Of a stretch of DNA of 64,000 nt, positions 60,260 through 64,000 are shown one piece after another (the stretch's first letter is position 1; each line of letters begins with the position of its first letter). The stretch spans positions 62,001 to 126,000 of the forward strand of contig CBDDEE010000031.1 in the NCBI GenBank assembly GCA_965226855.1, in the 5' to 3' direction. Under the pieces are notes generated by a model. The model was not told where the DNA came from. It ran no database searches and was given only the letters and a program-made list of their open reading frames with translations. A program made the translations under genes and the position numbers. This DNA is from JAUXJB01 sp965226855. GTDB lineage: Bacteria; Myxococcota_A; UBA9160; SZUA-336.

Positions 60260-61552
60260 CTAGCTCTTTGCGGGCAGGGCACCCGGGAAGACCCGGGCGA
60301 ATGCAAAGAAGCAGAGAAAGAAGATTCCGGGAAAGCCCAGGCCGATGCCGAGCTCGATCGCCGAGAACGGTGTCACCGGCGCGCCGGCGAGTACTTCGGC
60401 CGGCGAAACCAGCGATGGCGTCACAAGGATGTACCGCTCCAGCCAGAAGCCGATCACGGAGCCTGCCGCGACGGTGCCGAGGATCGCCGGGGTCTTCTTC
60501 GGACTCGCGCCCAGCAGCACCCAGAAGGGAATCACCCAGAGCAGGACCCACGCCAACAGGGTGATCCTCGCGTAGGGCTCTGCGACACGCTCCCAGAACC
60601 CCGTCATGTACCAGGTGTCCTGAAGGAACTGCGACCCGAGTCGGGCGGCGACGAAGCCGGTCTCTTCCGGCATGTTCCCGTACCAGATCACGAAGTACTG
60701 CGACCAGAACAGGTACATCCAGAAGGTCGAGAACGCGAAGATCATCTTGCCGAGGTCGTGGCGCCTGCTCACCGTGATCTCTCCGCTGAGCTCCCGGGAG
60801 TTGCGGAGCACGAGACAAATGATCGTGAGCAGGGAGATCGCGGACAGGAAGCCACCCCAGGAGAAGTAGGCGGGGAACATGGTGCTGACCCATTCCGGTG
60901 ACAGCGACATGATCATGTCCATGGCGAGCAGCGTGTAGCAGAGCGCGTACGAGAGAATCAGCACGACCGCCAGCTTACGCAGGCGTCGCTCCGAGACCTC
61001 GCGTTCGCGCGACTCGCCGCGCCAGCCGCTCGCCCATCTCGCGTACAGTCCGGCGAAGCGTCCCGACCCGTTCTCCCGAGCCTCCCCCAGCATCGGACGT
61101 ACCGACAGGTACAGGTAGAAGCAGGACACGAACGTGATCCAGAGCAAGGCTATGAGGTCGCGTCCAAAGGTGAAGCCCTCTCGGTACCACCACTCCTTGC
61201 CGTGAACTTCGTGATCTACCCACTCGAAGAGCTCGTGACGACCGAGGTACACGACGGCGAAGAGCACCAGCGTGAACGGCACGTAGGCGCCCATCGAGTC
61301 GACAACGCGGTGAATCGGACCCTGCCAGCGTGCGTTCGTGAGCCGCATGGCACAGGAGAGCACCAGTGCGCCCTGCGCGAGGGCTCCCCACATCAGCCAG
61401 TTGTGCAGAAATACGCGATACGTGCGCTGGCTCGCCTCTTCGCTACCGGCAATGCCGACAACAAACGTGATCACGCCGACCGCGACGAGGGCGCTGAAGA
61501 TGATGAGCGTCCTAGTCGGAATGGATCTCGGACTCGCTACGTCGGCGCTCAC
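60260..61552 (-). CDS. actF: Alternative complex III membrane subunit ActF
   Basis: NrfD-like integral membrane protein of 430 residues with about ten helices, part of the quinol:cytochrome c oxidoreductase ACIII. Segments such as FLHNWLMWGALAQGALVLSC, SLSPEWVSTMFPAYFSWGGF and WSQYFVIWYGNMPEETGFV are typical of ActF. The stop at 60260 ends the visible act operon; the carboxylase gene follows 57 bp on. The start is ATG 61552, 4 bp after the actE stop. Confidence 0.9.
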   Translation of the reverse strand: MSADVASPRSIPTRTLIIFSALVAVGVITFVVGIAGSEEASQRTYRVFLHNWLMWGALAQGALVLSCAMRLTNARWQGPIHRVVDSMGAYVPFTLVLFAVVYLGRHELFEWVDHEVHGKEWWYREGFTFGRDLIALLWITFVSCFYLYLSVRPMLGEARENGSGRFAGLYARWASGWRGESREREVSERRLRKLAVVLILSYALCYTLLAMDMIMSLSPEWVSTMFPAYFSWGGFLSAISLLTIICLVLRNSRELSGEITVSRRHDLGKMIFAFSTFWMYLFWSQYFVIWYGNMPEETGFVAARLGSQFLQDTWYMTGFWERVAEPYARITLLAWVLLWVIPFWVLLGASPKKTPAILGTVAAGSVIGFWLERYILVTPSLVSPAEVLAGAPVTPFSAIELGIGLGFPGIFFLCFFAFARVFPGALPAKS

Positions 61553-61555
61553 AGC

Positions 61556-62101
61556 TCAGCCTCCAAAGAGGGTCCGGAGGTAGTTGACGGTGTGCCACCG
61601 ATCCTCCGGCGAGATCTGCGGGTAGCCCGGCATGAGCGGCTTTCCGTACAGGATCTTCGTGAAGATCTGACCGTCGGTGTAGGCGACGGTGGTGGACAGC
61701 GGAAACGGTGGAGCACCCGACTCGGCGAGGCGTCGCGCCAGCGGGCTGCTCGCGGGGCTCGCCATGCCGTCGGCAGCGTGACAGACCGCGCAGAAGTTCG
61801 TGTAGACCTCTTTCCCTCGCGCGATCGACCCTACGCTCGCGGAAATCGGGTTCACGAGTGCACGGGCCTCCGCAGCGTGCATCGGATTCACGAAGAGCGG
61901 ATTGTCCGGCTTGATCCGGATCGTGTAGCCACCGATGGGTACCGTGCCCTCGGGCGGAGCGAAGGGCTCGGCTTCGAGTGCTTGAATGGCCGGCTGCTCC
62001 TTCATCGATGCGAACCAGCCCCTCGAGACCTGCTCCCAGCAGCCCGTGCCGAGCACGGCGACGGCGGCGACCGCGAGAACGCTCCTAGCTCTCGACAACA
62101 C
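61556..62101 (-). CDS. actE: Alternative complex III cytochrome c subunit ActE
   Basis: Mono-haem lipoprotein of 181 residues. Signal and lipobox: LAVAAVAVLGTGC. The haem site is FCAVCHAADG, with a Met ligand candidate in KPLMPGYPQI. The pattern NPLFVNPMHAAEARALVNPI before the haem is typical of ActE. The start is taken at GTG 62101, though TTG 62098 has better spacing from GGAGG. Either overlaps the end of actD. Confidence 0.88.
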   Translation of the reverse strand: MLSRARSVLAVAAVAVLGTGCWEQVSRGWFASMKEQPAIQALEAEPFAPPEGTVPIGGYTIRIKPDNPLFVNPMHAAEARALVNPISASVGSIARGKEVYTNFCAVCHAADGMASPASSPLARRLAESGAPPFPLSTTVAYTDGQIFTKILYGKPLMPGYPQISPEDRWHTVNYLRTLFGG

Positions 62102-62588
62102 GCACCTCCGCGCACCCGACACTCCCGAGCAGCTCCTGCACGCGGGAGATCTGGTCATGGTGGCAGCCGACCACGCAGCCGAACTCGGCGCCGCTGAAGC
62201 TTGGCCGGTAGGCATCGTGTCCCTTTCGAGACATGTAAAGCCCGTGGATCAGGAGCCCCATGACCGTGAGGATCCCACCCAGCAGGATATTCAGCTCGAA
62301 GCCGACGATCGTGTAGGCCGGGATCGAGGCGAACGGCTTGCCTCCGATGACGATAGGCCAGTTGTACGCCATCCAGATCTGCGCGGTGTACGCGAAGGTG
62401 ACGCCCGTGAGGCAGCCGATCAGCGTGTAGATGCGTACCCGGCTCGGCCGACGACCGATCGCCTCTTCGATCTCGTGGCTCGGAGAGGGCGAGTAGACCT
62501 CGAGATCATCGAAGCCCGCCAGCTTCAGCGTTCGGACCGCCCCGGCAGCCGCCTCCGGAGAAGTCAGCACTCCCAGCACGCTCGCCAT
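62085..62588 (-). CDS. actD: Alternative complex III subunit ActD (DUF3341)
   Basis: A 167-residue protein with two membrane helices. The N-terminal domain reads VLGVLTSPEAAAGAVRTLKL and LEVYSPSPSHEIEEAIG. The helices are RVRIYTLIGCLTGVTFAYTA and YTIVGFELNILLGGILTVMG, and the tail ends at EVRVVES. This is the DUF3341 layout of ActD. The ATG at 62588 overlaps the actC TGA by one base (TGATG). A longer reading frame upstream is a shadow of actC. Confidence 0.92.
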   Translation of the reverse strand: MASVLGVLTSPEAAAGAVRTLKLAGFDDLEVYSPSPSHEIEEAIGRRPSRVRIYTLIGCLTGVTFAYTAQIWMAYNWPIVIGGKPFASIPAYTIVGFELNILLGGILTVMGLLIHGLYMSRKGHDAYRPSFSGAEFGCVVGCHHDQISRVQELLGSVGCAEVRVVES

Positions 62589-63925
62589 CAGTGTGACTCC
62601 CCCGCAAGCTCGTGGTAGTGCAGCTCCTTGACCTCCTGGATCGAGATCACCGGGAACATCCGCAGAAAGATCAGGAACATGGTCAGGAAGAGCGCAAAGC
62701 TGGCGGCCAGGATGGTGAGCTCCACGACACTCGGCACGTAGTAGCCCCAGGCCGCGGGATCGTACTCGTGGGAGAGTCCTGTCGTGATGATCACGTAGCG
62801 CTCGAACCACATACCCACGTTGATAAAGATGGAGATCACCCACATGACCCAGGGGTTCTCGCGCACTTTCTTCACCCAGAGGGGAAGTGGCACGACGACG
62901 TTGCAGATGAGCATGATCCAGGTCGAGGTCCACTGATAGCCGAAGCCGCGATGCCAGAAGGAGCCCTGCTCGAACGGATTCGCGCTGTACCAGGCGCTGA
63001 AGAACTCCATCCCGTACGAGTACCCGACGATGGAGGAGGTCAGCAGTATGAGCTTCCCCATGTTGTCGAAGTGGCTCGCCGTCAGGTAGCGCTCCAGACC
63101 GAAGGCTTTGCGCACGGGCACCAGGAGGGTGATGACCATCGCAATCCCGGAGAAGATCGCGCCCGCTACGAAGTACGGGGCGAAGATGGTCGTGTGCCAG
63201 CCAGGCACCAGCGAGGTGGCGAAGTCCCACGAGACGACGCTGTGCACCGAGAGCACGAGCGGCGTGGCCAGGCCCGAGAGATGCAAGACGGCGCGCGCGT
63301 GGTGGCGCCACTGCTGCGACGAGCCCTTCCAGCCCATGGCGAGCACCCTGTAGAGATGTCGCCGCCAGTCGCGCACGCGATCCCGAGCCGCGCCAATGTC
63401 CGGGATGAGACCCACCGCGAAGAACAGGATCGAGATGATCATGTAGGTGTTGATCGCGAAGAGGTCCCAGATGAGCGGGGACTTGAAGTTGACCCACAGG
63501 CCGCGCTGGTTCGGGTACGGAATCATGAAGTAGAACTTCCACACACGACCGATGTGGATCAGCGGGAACATCGCCGCAATGAGCACGGCGAAGACCGTCA
63601 TCGCCTCCGCGCCGCGGTTGACCGCGTTCCGCCACTTTGCGCGGAACAGGTAGAGGATGGCGGAGATCAGCGTCCCGGCGTGCGCGATGCCCACCCAGAA
63701 CACGAAGGTCGTGATGTACACGCCCCACATGACGGGATGCATCAGGCCCGTGACGCCAAAGCCGAAGTACGTCTGATACACAAACGCGCCGACGCCCGCG
63801 CCAACGATGCCGATGCAAGCGAGCACGGCGAGCACGTACAGGGGCGTCGGCGGCTCGATGACCCGCAGAATGTCATCGTTGATCTGATCCGGCGTCAGCG
63901 GAACGAGCTCAGTCGCGGCGGCCAT
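62588..63925 (-). CDS. actC: Alternative complex III membrane subunit ActC
   Basis: NrfD/polysulfide-reductase-like quinol-site subunit of 445 residues with about ten helices. Diagnostic parts: FWVGIAHAGTLISAILYLFR, FPLIHIGRVWKFYFMIPYPN, LVLSVHSVVSWDFATSLVPG, WHTTIFAPYFVAGAI and NVGMWFERYVIIT. The Asp and His residues lining the quinol pocket of NrfD proteins are present. It starts 1 bp after the actB stop codon. Confidence 0.94.
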   Translation of the reverse strand: MAAATELVPLTPDQINDDILRVIEPPTPLYVLAVLACIGIVGAGVGAFVYQTYFGFGVTGLMHPVMWGVYITTFVFWVGIAHAGTLISAILYLFRAKWRNAVNRGAEAMTVFAVLIAAMFPLIHIGRVWKFYFMIPYPNQRGLWVNFKSPLIWDLFAINTYMIISILFFAVGLIPDIGAARDRVRDWRRHLYRVLAMGWKGSSQQWRHHARAVLHLSGLATPLVLSVHSVVSWDFATSLVPGWHTTIFAPYFVAGAIFSGIAMVITLLVPVRKAFGLERYLTASHFDNMGKLILLTSSIVGYSYGMEFFSAWYSANPFEQGSFWHRGFGYQWTSTWIMLICNVVVPLPLWVKKVRENPWVMWVISIFINVGMWFERYVIITTGLSHEYDPAAWGYYVPSVVELTILAASFALFLTMFLIFLRMFPVISIQEVKELHYHELAGESH

Positions 63926-63926
63926 C

Positions 63927-64000
63927 CTATACCCGCTTCACGGCCCGCATGTAGGAGACGCCGGGGCGCGTGTACAGCTGCTCGAAGATGCGGTAGGCCC
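63927..64000 (-). CDS. actB: ActB C-terminus (partial, runs off window)
   Basis: The last 24 codons of the gene upstream of actC: AYRIFEQLYTRPGVSYMRAV then KRV and TAG (63927-63929). Position in the operon and the R-x-GVSYM pattern fit ActB, the large molybdopterin-like and iron-sulfur subunit of alternative complex III. Identification rests mainly on synteny. Confidence 0.75.
   Translation of the reverse strand, partial: AYRIFEQLYTRPGVSYMRAVKRV

Noticed and set aside
60204..60893. N-terminal extension of the giant carboxylase by about 230 residues
   Set aside because: The extension lies over actF on the same strand in another frame, is Arg/Leu-rich without motifs, and biotin carboxylase homology starts at MAEMARVQRIAILN.

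Overview
The window reads as a chromosomal segment from a high-GC, aerobic, Gram-negative heterotroph. Support comes from a TonB-dependent outer-membrane receptor, several lipoproteins with lipoboxes, part of an alternative complex III operon, aconitase, acyl-CoA metabolism and oxidative-stress genes. Gene content (single-chain acyl-CoA carboxylases, B12-dependent acyl-CoA mutase, SSS symporters, LLM oxidoreductase, PuuD-like membrane protein) fits an uncultured lineage of the former Deltaproteobacteria (Myxococcota, Binatota or relatives). That placement is inference only; no rRNA or tRNA gene was seen.

Layout. 1-2.9 kb: truncated katG behind a fur/furA-type regulator, then aat and an SDR. 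2.9-9.1 kb: rmuC, LLM oxidoreductase, a symporter pair and glutathione reductase. 9.2-10.6 kb: a complete IS1182-type element between folB and gor. 11-19.8 kb: SufR-like regulator, a frameshifted single-chain acyl-CoA carboxylase, TauD-type dioxygenase, FKBP isomerase, a decayed symporter and a histidine-kinase-like protein that lacks its phospho-acceptor His. 19.8-20.7 kb: a 21-bp tandem array, then a DsbA/FrnE-family gene whose first active-site Cys codon is an in-frame TGA followed by a SECIS-like hairpin, so probably a selenoprotein. 20.9-31.3 kb: retropepsin-like protease, VWA protein, TetR regulator, an acyl-CoA dehydrogenase/symporter operon, a RapA-like helicase, an IS481-type element and a TrmH-family methyltransferase. 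31.4-39.6 kb: a cobalamin riboswitch with its BtuB-like receptor, serine hydrolase, dinB, SPFH lipoprotein, histidine kinase and a KhtTU-like K+/H+ antiporter. 39.7-49.2 kb: bolA-acnA, ccmH-like, motAB, ethylmalonyl-CoA-mutase-like gene with meaB, pyrE and a PduO-type adenosyltransferase. 49.2-53.5 kb: a metallothionein-like gene bracketed by inverted repeats, then a molybdate regulator divergent from modABC. 53.6-64 kb: PuuD-like membrane protein with a separate cytochrome c, hisI, a 1,694-residue single-chain acyl-CoA carboxylase resembling eukaryotic ACC, and actF-E-D-C-B(partial).

How the genes fit together. The B12 receptor and its riboswitch, the PduO adenosyltransferase, MeaB and the mutase form a supply-and-use chain for adenosylcobalamin. 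The two biotin carboxylases, acyl-CoA dehydrogenase and mutase point to fatty-acid and branched or short-chain acyl-CoA metabolism. Fur, KatG, Gor, the SufR-like protein and the metallothionein cover redox and metal stress. ModABC and ActB imply molybdopterin chemistry.

A recurrent theme is small repeats. At least eight copies of a palindromic intergenic repeat are present, several ending within a few bases of a stop codon. Both IS elements are flanked by CTAG duplications that overlap the stop codons of neighbouring genes. The least expected items are the probable selenoprotein with its SECIS-like hairpin, and the repeat-bracketed metallothionein cassette.
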